From Chitinophagales bacterium (GTDB taxonomy: Bacteria; Bacteroidota; Bacteroidia; Chitinophagales; LD1): a stretch of DNA of 64,000 nt. The notes beneath the pieces are model-generated. The model was not told the origin of the DNA and ran no database searches. It saw nothing but the letters and a program-made list of their open reading frames with translations. The stretch is from NCBI GenBank assembly GCA_016787045.1, contig JAEUVA010000046.1, positions 363,355-427,354 of the forward strand, given 5' to 3'. How positions within the stretch are numbered: position 1 is the first letter of the stretch; each line of letters starts with the position of its first letter. The translations under genes were made by a program, and so were the position numbers. Positions 17,440-26,981 of this stretch are shown here, in pieces.

Positions 17440-18126
17440 ATGGCAAAAAGAAAACGAATTAAAATACATCGCGAAGGGCACAAAACGCTGTTGGTGTCTT
17501 GCGTACTCTTGTTAGCGCTTAACGCGTTTGCAGCGTTCTACCTCAAAAATCCTACTGTATACACCGTCACCGGCATTGCATCGCTGTTTATTATCGGTTG
17601 TTTTGCATATTTTTTCAGATTGCCACATCGCGAGTTTGTTACAGGCAATCATCAGATTATTGCACCAGCCGATGGCCGTGTGGTGGTAATTGAAGAAACG
17701 CATGAAAAAGAATATTTTGACGATAAGCGAATTCAGGTTTCTATTTTCATGAGCCCGGCAAATGTACACGTTAACCGCTCACCAATAAATGGAGTGGTAA
17801 CTTACCAAAAGTATCATCCGGGTAAATATTTAGTGGCTTGGCACCCCAAGAGCAGCGAAAAAAATGAGCGCAATACCATAGTGTTGGAGCACGATGAAAG
17901 CGAAGCAGAAATTCTTATCCGACAAATAGCCGGCAAACTGGCACGCAAAATTCGTTGGTACCTCAACGAAGGCGATGAGGTAAATCAAAATGCAGAGCTT
18001 GGATTTATTAAATTTGGTTCGCGGGTAGATATGTTTTTGCCCCTTGGCACTAAGATTGATGTATCACTTAAACAAAAAGTAAAGGGTGGAATTACTGTAA
18101 TTGGTACTTTGCCCGAAAGCGACTAA
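17440..18126 (+). CDS. psd: Phosphatidylserine decarboxylase, short archaeal-type
   Basis: 228 residues from ATG 17440 (MAKRKRIKIHREGHK); an upstream ATG at 17359 would add a non-homologous extension. Two hydrophobic helices (about 15-60) anchor it. The family motifs are IIAPADGRVVVIEE, the catalytic-loop SIFMSPANVHVNRSP, and the self-cleavage site KFGSRVDMFLP, whose Ser becomes the pyruvoyl group. This short form with GSRV is common in Bacteroidota. It converts phosphatidylserine to phosphatidylethanolamine at the inner membrane. No pssA is beside it. A -7-like TACATTCG lies at 17412-17419. Confidence 0.93.
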   Translation: MAKRKRIKIHREGHKTLLVSCVLLLALNAFAAFYLKNPTVYTVTGIASLFIIGCFAYFFRLPHREFVTGNHQIIAPADGRVVVIEETHEKEYFDDKRIQVSIFMSPANVHVNRSPINGVVTYQKYHPGKYLVAWHPKSSEKNERNTIVLEHDESEAEILIRQIAGKLARKIRWYLNEGDEVNQNAELGFIKFGSRVDMFLPLGTKIDVSLKQKVKGGITVIGTLPESD

Positions 18127-18142
18127 CACAAACTCCTGTATC

Positions 18143-18472
18143 ATGAAAAATTTGTTTCTCCTTGCCCTTTTATTTGCCAGCGCAACTGTTTTTGCTCAAC
18201 AAGATGGTGCTACCGGCCCATCGGTAACCAAAGCCACACCGGTGATAAAAGTAGATGCTCAGCCCAACAATAATTTTGTAGCACCTAACACCAATACTCG
18301 CTCTGTAGAAAACAAAGACAATGCCTCCGGCCAAGCGCCTGCCCCTTCTACCAATGGTGCACCGGCTACAAATGAAGTGCGAAAAAACAACAACAGCACT
18401 TTGCAAAACGCCAGCCCATCATCCAACAACGGGCGCAGAGAACAACCACAAATAACTAACAGCAAGCAGTAG
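18143..18472 (+). CDS. Small exported low-complexity protein
   Basis: 109 residues from ATG 18143, 16 nt after psd. A signal peptide (FLLALLFASATVFAQ) is followed by an unstructured tail rich in Asn, Pro, Ser, Ala and Gln with no hydrophobic core. No domain is recognised. The N/P/S-rich composition resembles linker regions of TonB-like proteins. A longer upstream frame (18101) overlaps psd and is not used. The function is unknown. Confidence 0.6.
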   Translation: MKNLFLLALLFASATVFAQQDGATGPSVTKATPVIKVDAQPNNNFVAPNTNTRSVENKDNASGQAPAPSTNGAPATNEVRKNNNSTLQNASPSSNNGRREQPQITNSKQ

Positions 18473-18609
18473 CGCTACTGCCCTATTATTGGGGCTATTC
18501 ATCTGCAATCCACATCGTTTAGTTTACTAGTAAAGTAGGTTACTACCTAATTACATAGCAGTTTTGTGTACTTAACTCATTAAAGTTTCGTTACACATAA
18601 AACTATGCT

Positions 18610-19293
18610 ATGATACTGTTACAAATTGTAACTGACGCTGCTCAAACTGCCACTACTACGGCTCCGGCACAGCAATCACTTTCGTTGCTTTCGCTGATTT
18701 TAAAAGGCGGATGGGTAATGATTCCCATCGGCATTATGTCAATACTTTCTGTTTATCTGATGATAGAGAGATACTTAGTGATCTCGCGCGCGTCTAAAGT
18801 AGATGGAGGATTTATGAATAACATACGTACCATGCTGTTGGATGGCAAAACCGATGCCGCACTCAGTTTGTGCCGCAGCACCAACACCCCAATTGCCCGC
18901 TTGTTAGAAAAAGGCATTAAGCGCCTCGGCAAACCCATTAAAGAAATTGAAAGTGCAGTAGAAAACACCGGCAAATTAGAGATTTATAAATTAGAGAAAA
19001 ACCTCTCTTATCTTGGCATTATTGCCGGTATTGCACCTATGATGGGCTTTATAGGTACTATTAGCGGTGTTATTAATATATTCTACAAAATATCTATTTC
19101 TGCCGACTTTGGCATTCAGCAAATTTCGGATGGATTGTACGAAAAAATGATAACCAGTGCTGCAGGGCTTTTGGTGGGTATTATTGCGCACATTGCCTTT
19201 CATTATTTAAATACCATGATAGACCGCGTGAGTTTTCAGTTAGAAAGTACTACCGTAGATTTTATTGACCTTATTCAGGAACCTACAAAGTAG
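18610..19293 (+). CDS. exbB: MotA/TolQ/ExbB proton channel family protein
   Basis: 227 residues with three transmembrane helices (about 30-55, 130-155, 170-195). The family signature appears as LSYLGIIAGIAPMMGFIGTISGVINIF, and the third helix as KMITSAAGLLVGIIAHIAFHY. ExbB forms the pentameric proton channel that powers TonB or similar transducers. exbD and a tonB-like gene follow, so an ExbB role is preferred over TolQ or MotA. It is the first gene of the operon. Confidence 0.88.
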   Translation: MILLQIVTDAAQTATTTAPAQQSLSLLSLILKGGWVMIPIGIMSILSVYLMIERYLVISRASKVDGGFMNNIRTMLLDGKTDAALSLCRSTNTPIARLLEKGIKRLGKPIKEIESAVENTGKLEIYKLEKNLSYLGIIAGIAPMMGFIGTISGVINIFYKISISADFGIQQISDGLYEKMITSAAGLLVGIIAHIAFHYLNTMIDRVSFQLESTTVDFIDLIQEPTK

Positions 19294-19320
19294 TTATCAT
19301 CAATCTCTAAATAGTGCTGT

Positions 19321-19725
19321 ATGCAATTGCGTAGAAAATCCAGAATGCACAGTGAGGTCAATACCCACTCCATGAACGACATCATGTTTTTCCTTATGTT
19401 GTTTTTCCTGCTAGTGAGTACCATGGTAGTGTCATCGGGCATAAAAATTGCTTTGCCCAAAGCTGCGGCCGGTAAAAATATGGGCAAGCAAAATATTGTG
19501 TTGGCGGTAGATAGTGTAATGAATTACTACATCAACAATGAACCTGTAACCCGCGAAGAATTAGAGCAACGCCTAACCACAGTTGCACAACAAGACACCA
19601 GTAAAGAAGCCACTATCATTTTTAAAGCCGATGGCCGCCTTACCTTGCAGCAAGTGGTAGATGTAATGGACATAGGGCAAAAGTTGAAATTGAAAATGGT
19701 AATGGCCACCGATAAAAAAAGATGA
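19321..19725 (+). CDS. exbD: ExbD/TolR-family biopolymer transporter
   Basis: 134 residues. A short basic N-terminus is followed by one transmembrane helix (NDIMFFLMLFFLLVSTMVV). The proton-relay acidic residue is expected at the start of this helix (MND...). The periplasmic domain ends in QQDTSKEATIIFKADGRLTLQQVVDVMDIGQ, matching ExbD. It begins 27 nt after exbB. Only one exbD is present here, whereas many Bacteroidota have two in tandem. Confidence 0.88.
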   Translation: MQLRRKSRMHSEVNTHSMNDIMFFLMLFFLLVSTMVVSSGIKIALPKAAAGKNMGKQNIVLAVDSVMNYYINNEPVTREELEQRLTTVAQQDTSKEATIIFKADGRLTLQQVVDVMDIGQKLKLKMVMATDKKR

Positions 19726-19836
19726 GAAACCGGAAGCAACAATCCGATAACAACCCGCAAGCATTACTCTTGACTCAGTTTCTATTGTGGAAATTAAACA
19801 ACAAAGGCATCTTAGCATATAACAAAAAACGCATCC

Positions 19837-20745
19837 ATGTTTGCCACCGGATTTGAACAAGAAGAAAACAGTTTCAGACAGCGGAAAAATATATCTGCTG
19901 CGGCTGTAACGCTGTTGTTGCATGGGGCACTTGCACTCATTTTATTTTTAGTCATGATTACTACACCCATTCCACCATTTCCGGAGTTAGCGGGTGGCGG
20001 TGTAGAAGTCAACTTTGGTTTTGATGATGCGGGTACTGGCGATATACAGGCCTTTAGCAATAACCCGGGACCAATGGATATGTCTTCATCTAACAAAGGT
20101 AACTCATCACCCATTGCGCAAAACGAAGATGTACTTACACAAGAGAATGAAGAAACGGAAGTAGAAGCAGTAAAAAACGATAAACCCGTAAAACCAAAAC
20201 CGAACTTAGTAACACCGCCAAAGCCCAATAACAAGCCAACAAACACCCCAAATCCGTCTAATAACAATACCAGCAACAGTAATCCGAACCCGGCACCAAA
20301 AGCCAACGAAGATGCGTTGTTTACCAAAGGGGCAAAAGGCAATCCAAACAATAGCACTGGCGATGGCACCGGTGGTGGACAAGGTGATCAGGGTAAGCCG
20401 GATGGTAATCCTAACTCGCACAATTACTTGGGTGATGGCGGAGATGGTGATGGCCCGGGAAAAGGTGGCCCCGGCAGTGGCGGCTATAGTTTAAAAGGCC
20501 GAAGCAAAATAACCTTACCTCCACCACCACAATGTAACAGTCAGGGGAAAGTTGTGATAGAAATTAAAGTAGAAAAAACCGGCAAGGTAGTGGCAGCAAA
20601 ATTCTTACGATTCAGCTCTACAGTTTTTGATGATTGTAATGTAAATAATGCTTTGGCGGCAGCTAAGAAAGCTACCTTCAATGCTGACCCAAATGCAGAG
20701 GAGTTGCAAACGGGTACTATTACTTATGTATATAAAGTAAACTAA
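19837..20745 (+). CDS. TonB-like energy transducer
   Basis: 302 residues. One transmembrane helix (about 20-45, AAVTLLLHGALALILFLVMI) is followed by a long disordered periplasmic linker rich in Pro, Lys, Asn and Gly, with Gly/Asp runs near 165-215. The last 85 residues (KVVIEIKVEKTGKVVAAKF, ending TGTITYVYKVN) match the TonB C-terminal domain that touches TonB-dependent receptors. It lies 111 nt after exbD in the same operon, so it likely couples the ExbBD proton motor to outer-membrane transport. The HxxH-type helix details cannot be judged. Confidence 0.82.
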   Translation: MFATGFEQEENSFRQRKNISAAAVTLLLHGALALILFLVMITTPIPPFPELAGGGVEVNFGFDDAGTGDIQAFSNNPGPMDMSSSNKGNSSPIAQNEDVLTQENEETEVEAVKNDKPVKPKPNLVTPPKPNNKPTNTPNPSNNNTSNSNPNPAPKANEDALFTKGAKGNPNNSTGDGTGGGQGDQGKPDGNPNSHNYLGDGGDGDGPGKGGPGSGGYSLKGRSKITLPPPPQCNSQGKVVIEIKVEKTGKVVAAKFLRFSSTVFDDCNVNNALAAAKKATFNADPNAEELQTGTITYVYKVN

Positions 20746-20765
20746 CCGCACTTCACTATCTACAA

Positions 20766-20799
20766 AATAAAAAGGGCAGCGAACGCTGCCCTTTTTATT
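20766..20799. terminator. Bidirectional terminator
   Basis: A 15-bp stem (20766-20780 with 20785-20799) and a gaac loop, with A and T runs on both arms. It ends both the exbB-exbD-tonB operon and the convergent CotH gene. Confidence 0.9.
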
Positions 20800-20814
20800 G
20801 GGGGAAAATCCTTT

Positions 20815-23800
20815 TTATCTCAGTAAAGTCACCGATCCTTTTTTCTTCACTTCTTCACCGTTGGTCAGTTTGCCTACTAAGGTGTAGGCATATACCCCAA
20901 TATCGCATTTCTTCTCGTTGAATTCGCCATTCCAGCCATAGCTCTGGTTGTTGCTTTCAAACACTTTTTGCCCCCAACGGTTGTATATCTGCAAATTGAA
21001 ACTTTCAAAGAAAGTGCCATCCGGTTTTGTAAAAATTTTGAATATGTCATTCACGCCATCGCCATCAGGCGAAAAGCCGGTGGGGGACAATATCTGAATT
21101 GCAGTATCTGCATTAGTAGTCGTTTCAACAAAATATGCAATAACTGTATCGGGCATTTGTACGTTGATAAACACAATAGGCACATTTGGATTAGGTGTGG
21201 GGGTGTGATAAATAAACTCATACCGCTCAAAGCCATATGTTTTAACACCGTTAGATGTGTTTAGTGTATTACCGGTAGCTGCAAAATCTACGTTAGTACC
21301 CTCTTCAAAATAGTACGTGTATGGGTAAGTTGGCGGAGTAATACCGGCCACCACCACATTACCCGCCAATACGTTTGGCTTCACATTCACTACAATAGCA
21401 TGTGTATCGGGTGGGGATGGAATGTAAAACGCATACAACGTATCGCTTTGATTGATAGCAAAATTTACGGTAGCTGCCGTAGTGTTCGGATTCAAGTTTC
21501 CATATACCAAATGCCAATTGTTGAAGAGGAATCCGGTGTTAGGTGTCTGTGTGGCTACCACATTTGTACCTTCTGTAAAAAACAATTTTTGTGGAAATGT
21601 GGTATAGTTTGTTCCATTTACATTTACTGTACCATCGCCCGCATTAAACATTTCTACCACTAAAAAGAAGGTATCCGGCAAGTCTACAAAATGGGCAATT
21701 AACGTATCGTTTTGTGTAATGCTAAAAGATGCATTTACCGAGCTAGCGCTTGGGGTCAATGAATGATTCAGCAGAGTCCAATTTACAAAACCAAATCCTG
21801 CTAATGGCGCGGCAGCTACATTCACATTGGTACCGCTTACAAAGTTGTACTCAAAAGGATAGCTTGGTGGAGTATTACCGTTTACACTGATGTTACCACT
21901 TGCCGCAGGATTAACCAACACAGTCAGTTTAAACGTGTCTGGGTTAAGCGTAAAGTTGGCAACCAACGTATCGTTTTGACCAATCACAAAAGATGCATTG
22001 GCAGAAGTACTACCCGGCACAAGCGTGTGGTGGGCTAACGACCAGTTGGCAAACGAATATCCAACATTAGCCAGGGCAGCTATGTTGATTAGCGTGCCAC
22101 CTGTGAATTGTAATGTTGTAGGGTATGTAGAAAGCGAAGCGCTGTTGACACTTACATTTCCACCAGCCAGCGGATTCACTAAAACGGTCAAATCAAAAGT
22201 GTCTATAGTAGATACAAAATTGACAATTAACGTGTCGTTTTGGTTGATAGTGAAGTTGGCATTTGCCGTAGTACTGTTTGGTGCAAGTGTGTGATGTAGT
22301 AAGGTGTAACTACTAAATGCAAAATTCACATTTGGAGTAGCAGCCAGATTGATCAGCGTGCCATCTACATATTTTACTATTGTTGGATAAGATGGAGGAG
22401 TAACCCCGTTTAAACTCACATTTCCGGATGCAGGAGGAACAACAATCACCGTTAAATCAAAAGTATCTGCCGGAATCAAAGAGAAGTTGGCAATTAGTGT
22501 ATCATTTTGTTGAATAGTGAAGCTGGCATTAGGTGTGGTGTTATTTGGATTTAGTGCATGGTGCAGCAAGGTATAGCTCTGGAAATTGTAACCGCCAAGT
22601 GGTGTGGCAGCCAGGTTTATCAGTGTACCATCCACAAATTTGAGCACAGTTGGGTACGCACCGGGCGTGGTGCCATTTACACTAACATTGCCCCCGACCA
22701 AAGGATTTACAATTACTGTAAGATCAAAGGTATCGGGTGGAATGAGTACAAAATTAGCTATTAAAGTATCGTTTTGGGTAATCGTAAAGCTGGCAGCGGG
22801 CGTAGTATTGTTAGGTGTAAGCGTATGATGCAGCAGCGAATAATTTTGAAAACTATATCCACCATTGGGTGTGGCCAATAAATTGATTACCGTGCCATCT
22901 ACAAACTTCAAGACCGTAGGATATGCTCCGGGGGTAGTGCCATTCACGCTTACATTGCCCCCCGGAAGAGGATTGACCAACACAGTTAAGTCAAACGTAT
23001 CTGGTGCATCAAAAATGGCATACAAGGTATCGTCTTGAGTGATGGTAAAAGACCCCGTAGGGTTTGTATTGGCAGGCGCTACGTTGTGATGAGCCATTTG
23101 CCAGTTTTGGAAAGTGTAACCGGCAGTAGGTGTGGCTGATAAGCTAAGAGTAGTATTTTTAGGAACCGGTATAGTTATAGGAGCGGGCACAGATATGCTG
23201 TTAATGCTTACCGTTCCCCATCCGGGCTGTTGAATAATAACCGTTAGATAATCGGTATCTATCACATTGCAATTGTCAAAAATTGCCACCAAAGTATCGG
23301 GTTGTCGGAAGCAGAAGTAGGCATTTTCTATGGTATCACTTGGATATAAAAAAGTATGCTTCAATGTCCACTTGTTAAATGTGCAGGTGGGTACGGGTGT
23401 GGCTAACAAGTTAAGTTGAGTACCTAAAGTGTATTGGTACGTTTGTCCGTTTTGAACAGGCGTTCCGTTAATAGTCACAGCTCCCGGGTTGGTACCTTGT
23501 ATTAACACCAATAAGTTTCCGGGAGTTGGGTTTTGCTGCGTAAAAACCGCCACCACCGAATCGCCTGTACTGCCTAAGTCAAACCAAATACTATCCGCAT
23601 TGACGTTGGGCTGTGGGGTGTGGCCAACCAATTGCCAATGGCTAAACACCCAACCGGAAGCCGGAAATGCTTTAAAACTTACGTTTATGCCGCCATAGTA
23701 GTTACCCGAAAACGGATACTGATCAGGTACTGTGGTATTCACTTTAACTTTGCCTGCGCAAGCAGGAGATACATTTACTTTTACCGGATAAGGGCCTGTA

Positions 23801-25776
23801 ACATTGTAGCATGGCCCAAGACCTGTAACCACACTGTTACAACGTTGTGCGATTTGATTTCGGGTATATGACACCGCATTGTTCCATTGTGTAACGGTAC
23901 TGCCCCAGCGCTGTGTTTGGCGTTGCATTTCGGGCGCGAGTCGGGCAATCATGGTGTCAAAGTGAGTAAGCATGGTGGGGCAGTAGAAGGCCGTATTCAC
24001 CAAATCAGCGTAACGGTTGATGTACAACTGCTCAAACTGTGGGTTGGTCATCAATTTGTTGAAAATACGGATGTGCCCCTGTTGAGGGTTTGTTGTGTTG
24101 GCGTAAGTTCCAACCGATTGTACTCCGCACGGAGAGGCGGTTGCTGCCGTAGAAGGAATACCGGTATAGTTTTGCCCTAAGTTGAAGGTGTTATCCTGAT
24201 CCCAAAGTTTGTACCGCCATTTTACTTCCTTACCGGGCTTACGTCCACGCCACCATGCGGTATTCCAGTTTAGCCAGTCGCTGTTAACGGTGTAGGTGTT
24301 TAGTACAATGTAATCAATCAAACTCATAAAATCTAACCGCTGGTTTACATAAGCGTAATTGGCAGCATTGGTCATGCTGTTATTCACCACAAAGTTGAAG
24401 AGGTTGTTCCATGCCGTATCGCTACCGGCTACTATTTGCATTCCGCCCCAATACTCTAACATATCCACCCATTTCTCTCCGTTATCAAAATAATGCTCGG
24501 TGTACTCCACATCTATTCTTTCGCGGCTTTCGTAAACACCATAATAACCACCATTTACGTAAGTGATGGCGTTTTTAAATCTGCGGACATCTACATTTAG
24601 ATTAAACTTCTCTGATAGCGTTTGCACATAAGCATCGCGTACGTGTGCGCAGCGCTGCGGTGGGTTGCTACCTCCATCCGGAAAGTTATCAGAACCGGCT
24701 GCTTTGATAATTACCACATCAAAATCGGTACGTGTGGTGGTAGGAAATATTGGGTGATCTATCTTGTTAGCGTAGCCGTATTTATCGCGGTTGTAGTAGC
24801 GAAAACCTTGTTGATCATAAGCCCATGAGTCGTTACCGTGGCGCTTAATGTCTCCTTCTTGCTGAAACATTCGCTGACCGTTGTGTGAGCCGAAGTACTC
24901 AATACTCACCATTGTTTCGGCTCCAGAGCCACCAAAAAAACTGGTCGTTAAACTTGGGCCCACAACTGACCATACAGGAAAAGTATTAACCGGTTCATTA
25001 ATAAAAATGGTGTTGGTTACCGTAAAGCTGCCGGCATACTGTCCGGTATTGTCAAAAGCCCTTGCACGTACCGCTCGTGTGGTGGTGATGTTGATAGGCC
25101 CTGTGTATAAAAAGTTAGTGCCTGATGCTACGTTGGTGGGTACCGCACCATTTGTGGTATAGTAGATTGTGGTGTTAGCCAATGGGCATGATAAGGTGAG
25201 CGTTTGTGCTCCGGTATAAAAACCGGCCTGAACACTAAACACTACTTTAGGTACATATTCAAGAAAAGCAGTTTGCCCTCCGTTAGACGCATTTGGGGTG
25301 GGCGTTTCAAAAACTCTCCAATTTGGTGAGCCATCGGTAGCACGCCCACGCGAATGATTTCTACGAACGGGGATAACTGAAAGTGAATCAATAAAATTAC
25401 CCGCCCCATCGGTAAGGCAAATTTCTTCTGTACCGCTACTCTGTGTAATAGCAAAATTGGTATGGTATTGTCCGCTAATTAACCCATCTCTGCTATCGCA
25501 ATAAAACATTCTTCGTCCACCGGCTGCCAAGTTTACGCCTGCTGGTATGGTCCACTTTAGGGGTTGGCCTTTTTGGTCGCTCAAGTGCCATCCGCCAATG
25601 TTTACAGCGCTGGCTCCGGCATTGTACAGTTCTACCCAGTCTTCGTAAGCACCGGTGGCATCGGCATGTTGGTTTTTGTTTCCGCAGGAGTATTCGTTAA
25701 TAACTACCTGACCGTAAGAAACATTTGCAATAAATAATAACAGTATCGCTACAGTGGAGAGTGGAAATTTTTTCAT
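20815..25776 (-). CDS. Giant T9SS type B secreted protein: LTD, CotH kinase-like domain and ten tandem repeat modules
   Basis: 1653 residues. The signal peptide ends near residue 22 (ANVSYGQ). A lamin-tail domain (about 23-150, EDWVELYNAGASAVNIGGW) is followed by a chitobiase/Fn3-associated segment (about 165-250). Next is a CotH-type domain (about 270-640) with IKRHGNDSW, GYYGVYESRERIDVEY and KLWDQDNTF. Residues about 663-1553 are ten modules of about 88 residues resembling divergent InlB B-repeats (bacterial repeat family). The C-terminal 90 residues (GFSPDGDGVNDIF, YNRWGQKVFES) are a gliding-motility/T9SS type B sorting domain. It should be exported to the surface. CotH relatives phosphorylate proteins in spore formers; the substrate here is unknown. 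Confidence 0.88.
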   Translation of the reverse strand: MKKFPLSTVAILLLFIANVSYGQVVINEYSCGNKNQHADATGAYEDWVELYNAGASAVNIGGWHLSDQKGQPLKWTIPAGVNLAAGGRRMFYCDSRDGLISGQYHTNFAITQSSGTEEICLTDGAGNFIDSLSVIPVRRNHSRGRATDGSPNWRVFETPTPNASNGGQTAFLEYVPKVVFSVQAGFYTGAQTLTLSCPLANTTIYYTTNGAVPTNVASGTNFLYTGPINITTTRAVRARAFDNTGQYAGSFTVTNTIFINEPVNTFPVWSVVGPSLTTSFFGGSGAETMVSIEYFGSHNGQRMFQQEGDIKRHGNDSWAYDQQGFRYYNRDKYGYANKIDHPIFPTTTRTDFDVVIIKAAGSDNFPDGGSNPPQRCAHVRDAYVQTLSEKFNLNVDVRRFKNAITYVNGGYYGVYESRERIDVEYTEHYFDNGEKWVDMLEYWGGMQIVAGSDTAWNNLFNFVVNNSMTNAANYAYVNQRLDFMSLIDYIVLNTYTVNSDWLNWNTAWWRGRKPGKEVKWRYKLWDQDNTFNLGQNYTGIPSTAATASPCGVQSVGTYANTTNPQQGHIRIFNKLMTNPQFEQLYINRYADLVNTAFYCPTMLTHFDTMIARLAPEMQRQTQRWGSTVTQWNNAVSYTRNQIAQRCNSVVTGLGPCYNVTGPYPVKVNVSPACAGKVKVNTTVPDQYPFSGNYYGGINVSFKAFPASGWVFSHWQLVGHTPQPNVNADSIWFDLGSTGDSVVAVFTQQNPTPGNLLVLIQGTNPGAVTINGTPVQNGQTYQYTLGTQLNLLATPVPTCTFNKWTLKHTFLYPSDTIENAYFCFRQPDTLVAIFDNCNVIDTDYLTVIIQQPGWGTVSINSISVPAPITIPVPKNTTLSLSATPTAGYTFQNWQMAHHNVAPANTNPTGSFTITQDDTLYAIFDAPDTFDLTVLVNPLPGGNVSVNGTTPGAYPTVLKFVDGTVINLLATPNGGYSFQNYSLLHHTLTPNNTTPAASFTITQNDTLIANFVLIPPDTFDLTVIVNPLVGGNVSVNGTTPGAYPTVLKFVDGTLINLAATPLGGYNFQSYTLLHHALNPNNTTPNASFTIQQNDTLIANFSLIPADTFDLTVIVVPPASGNVSLNGVTPPSYPTIVKYVDGTLINLAATPNVNFAFSSYTLLHHTLAPNSTTANANFTINQNDTLIVNFVSTIDTFDLTVLVNPLAGGNVSVNSASLSTYPTTLQFTGGTLINIAALANVGYSFANWSLAHHTLVPGSTSANASFVIGQNDTLVANFTLNPDTFKLTVLVNPAASGNISVNGNTPPSYPFEYNFVSGTNVNVAAAPLAGFGFVNWTLLNHSLTPSASSVNASFSITQNDTLIAHFVDLPDTFFLVVEMFNAGDGTVNVNGTNYTTFPQKLFFTEGTNVVATQTPNTGFLFNNWHLVYGNLNPNTTAATVNFAINQSDTLYAFYIPSPPDTHAIVVNVKPNVLAGNVVVAGITPPTYPYTYYFEEGTNVDFAATGNTLNTSNGVKTYGFERYEFIYHTPTPNPNVPIVFINVQMPDTVIAYFVETTTNADTAIQILSPTGFSPDGDGVNDIFKIFTKPDGTFFESFNLQIYNRWGQKVFESNNQSYGWNGEFNEKKCDIGVYAYTLVGKLTNGEEVKKKGSVTLLR
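21117..23790 (-). repeat. Ten tandem modules of about 264 bp inside the CotH protein gene
   Basis: The modules recur with the frame DTFDLTV.VNP..GGNVSVNG, then YPT.LKFVDGT.INL.ATP, then NDTLIANF. Modules 4-6 are most alike at protein and DNA level, which suggests recent duplication. Boundaries are estimated from the protein and accurate to about 30 bp. Confidence 0.8.
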
Positions 25777-25946
25777 CGTTTTGTATAAGCGGTTACGAAT
25801 GTAAACAAACTGTTAGGATATTATAGCACTATAGTTAACACCCAAATTAGATGTGGAAAAGGGGGTTGTGGTTGCTCAAAAACCCGCGTTGCCCCATAGC
25901 TAAATTCTAATTAGCCATACAGTAAACTAGAAAAACAGTTTCTCTC

Positions 25947-26729
25947 CTACTTCCCCGCGAATACTGGTTTCCGCTTTTCTAAAAATGCAGCGGTACCTTC
26001 AGCAAAGTCTTGCGTGGCTACGCATTTGCCAAACAGTTCTATCTCGGTATCAAACCCGTTAATACCGTCTTTAAAATGGGCATACACACTTTGTATCACT
26101 TGGGCTATGGCTATGGGTGCCATGCCGGTAATTTTTTGTAAAAGTGCCTTGCAGGTGTCAATCAATTCTACGGTTTGTACCACATCATTAACCAATCCAA
26201 GTTTTGAAGCACAGGAGGCGTCTATGGTATCTCCGGTCATCAATAACTCCAGGGCCTTGCCTTTGCCCACCAATTGTGTAAGTCGTTGTGTGCCACCGTA
26301 GCCGGGTATTATACCCAACTTTACTTCGGGTTGTCCAAATTTGGCATTCTCGCTAGCTATGCGGATATGGCAAGCCATGGCTAACTCGCACCCCCCGCCT
26401 AACGCAAAACCATTGACAGCCGCAACTATTGGTTTAGCGCTCATTTCGATTTTATCAAATACATCGTGGCCTCGTTGCGCCAGCGCCTTTCCTTGCTCTT
26501 CGCTCATTCCTTTAAACTCGCTGATATCGGCACCTGCCACAAAGCTTTTGCTTCCTTTACCGGTAATAATCGCCCCTTTTATTTCTGAGTTAGTGTATAC
26601 TTCATCAATTGCTTCATTTAGCTCACTAATAACAGTTTTATTTAATGCATTTAGTTTGTCTTCGCGATTAATGGTGATGATAAAAATGCCTTTTTCAAGT
26701 TCTGTAAGAAGGGTCTGATAGGTTTTCAT
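25947..26729 (-). CDS. Enoyl-CoA hydratase/isomerase (crotonase family)
   Basis: 260 residues, normal length. The oxyanion-hole region is AGADISEFKG, and the two catalytic glutamates are Glu115 in GGGCELAMACH and Glu135 in FGQPEVKLGIIPGYGGTQRL, which together favour true enoyl-CoA hydratase. It hydrates trans-2-enoyl-CoA in beta-oxidation or a related pathway. The gene stands alone; a -7 box TAAGTTTG lies at 26759-26752, 22 nt before the ATG. The thiolase at 198 could act in the same pathway. Confidence 0.92.
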   Translation of the reverse strand: MKTYQTLLTELEKGIFIITINREDKLNALNKTVISELNEAIDEVYTNSEIKGAIITGKGSKSFVAGADISEFKGMSEEQGKALAQRGHDVFDKIEMSAKPIVAAVNGFALGGGCELAMACHIRIASENAKFGQPEVKLGIIPGYGGTQRLTQLVGKGKALELLMTGDTIDASCASKLGLVNDVVQTVELIDTCKALLQKITGMAPIAIAQVIQSVYAHFKDGINGFDTEIELFGKCVATQDFAEGTAAFLEKRKPVFAGK

Positions 26730-26751
26730 TGCTATAAAAATTTTGCGGTCG

Positions 26752-26759
26752 CAAACTTA
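26752..26759 (-). promoter_or_regulatory. -7 promoter element of the crotonase gene
   Basis: A perfect TAnnTTTG box (TAAGTTTG on the minus strand). A TTTC about 21 nt upstream (26784-26781) may be a weak -33 element. Confidence 0.4.
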
Positions 26760-26954
26760 TACTAAAGTGCTAATTACACCGAAATGCCGCTATGGATTTT
26801 TCCACTAAAAAATGCACACTAACGCACATTTAACCTGCGTAGTATTTTTTTGAAACTAAATTTTCAGAATATTTTTTTTGCGCAACCGGTCGGCAACCTA
26901 TGTCATCTTTCTGTCATAAAACCGGTTACAAAACCGGCATAAGAGCCAAAAACC

Positions 26955-26962
26955 TATTTTTG
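26955..26962 (+). promoter_or_regulatory. -7 promoter element of rocD
   Basis: TATTTTTG is a perfect TAnnTTTG box, 19 nt before the ATG at 26982. There is no TTTG at the -33 position; the bases there are part of repeated AACCGG words, which may point to an activator. Confidence 0.4.
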
Positions 26963-26981
26963 TCACGAAAAATTTAGAAAA

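Noticed and set aside
18563..18588. TTTG and TAAAGTTT as an exbB promoter
   Set aside because: Spacing is 14 nt, too short compared with the 19-21 nt seen at the clear promoters.
19812..20369. 185-residue open frame opposite the tonB-like gene
   Set aside because: Low-complexity shadow of the Pro/Asn/Gly-rich linker; the + strand has the conserved domains.
21117..23790. Regular repeats suggesting a CRISPR-like or satellite array
   Set aside because: The period is about 264 bp, in frame and fully coding, so they are protein modules.
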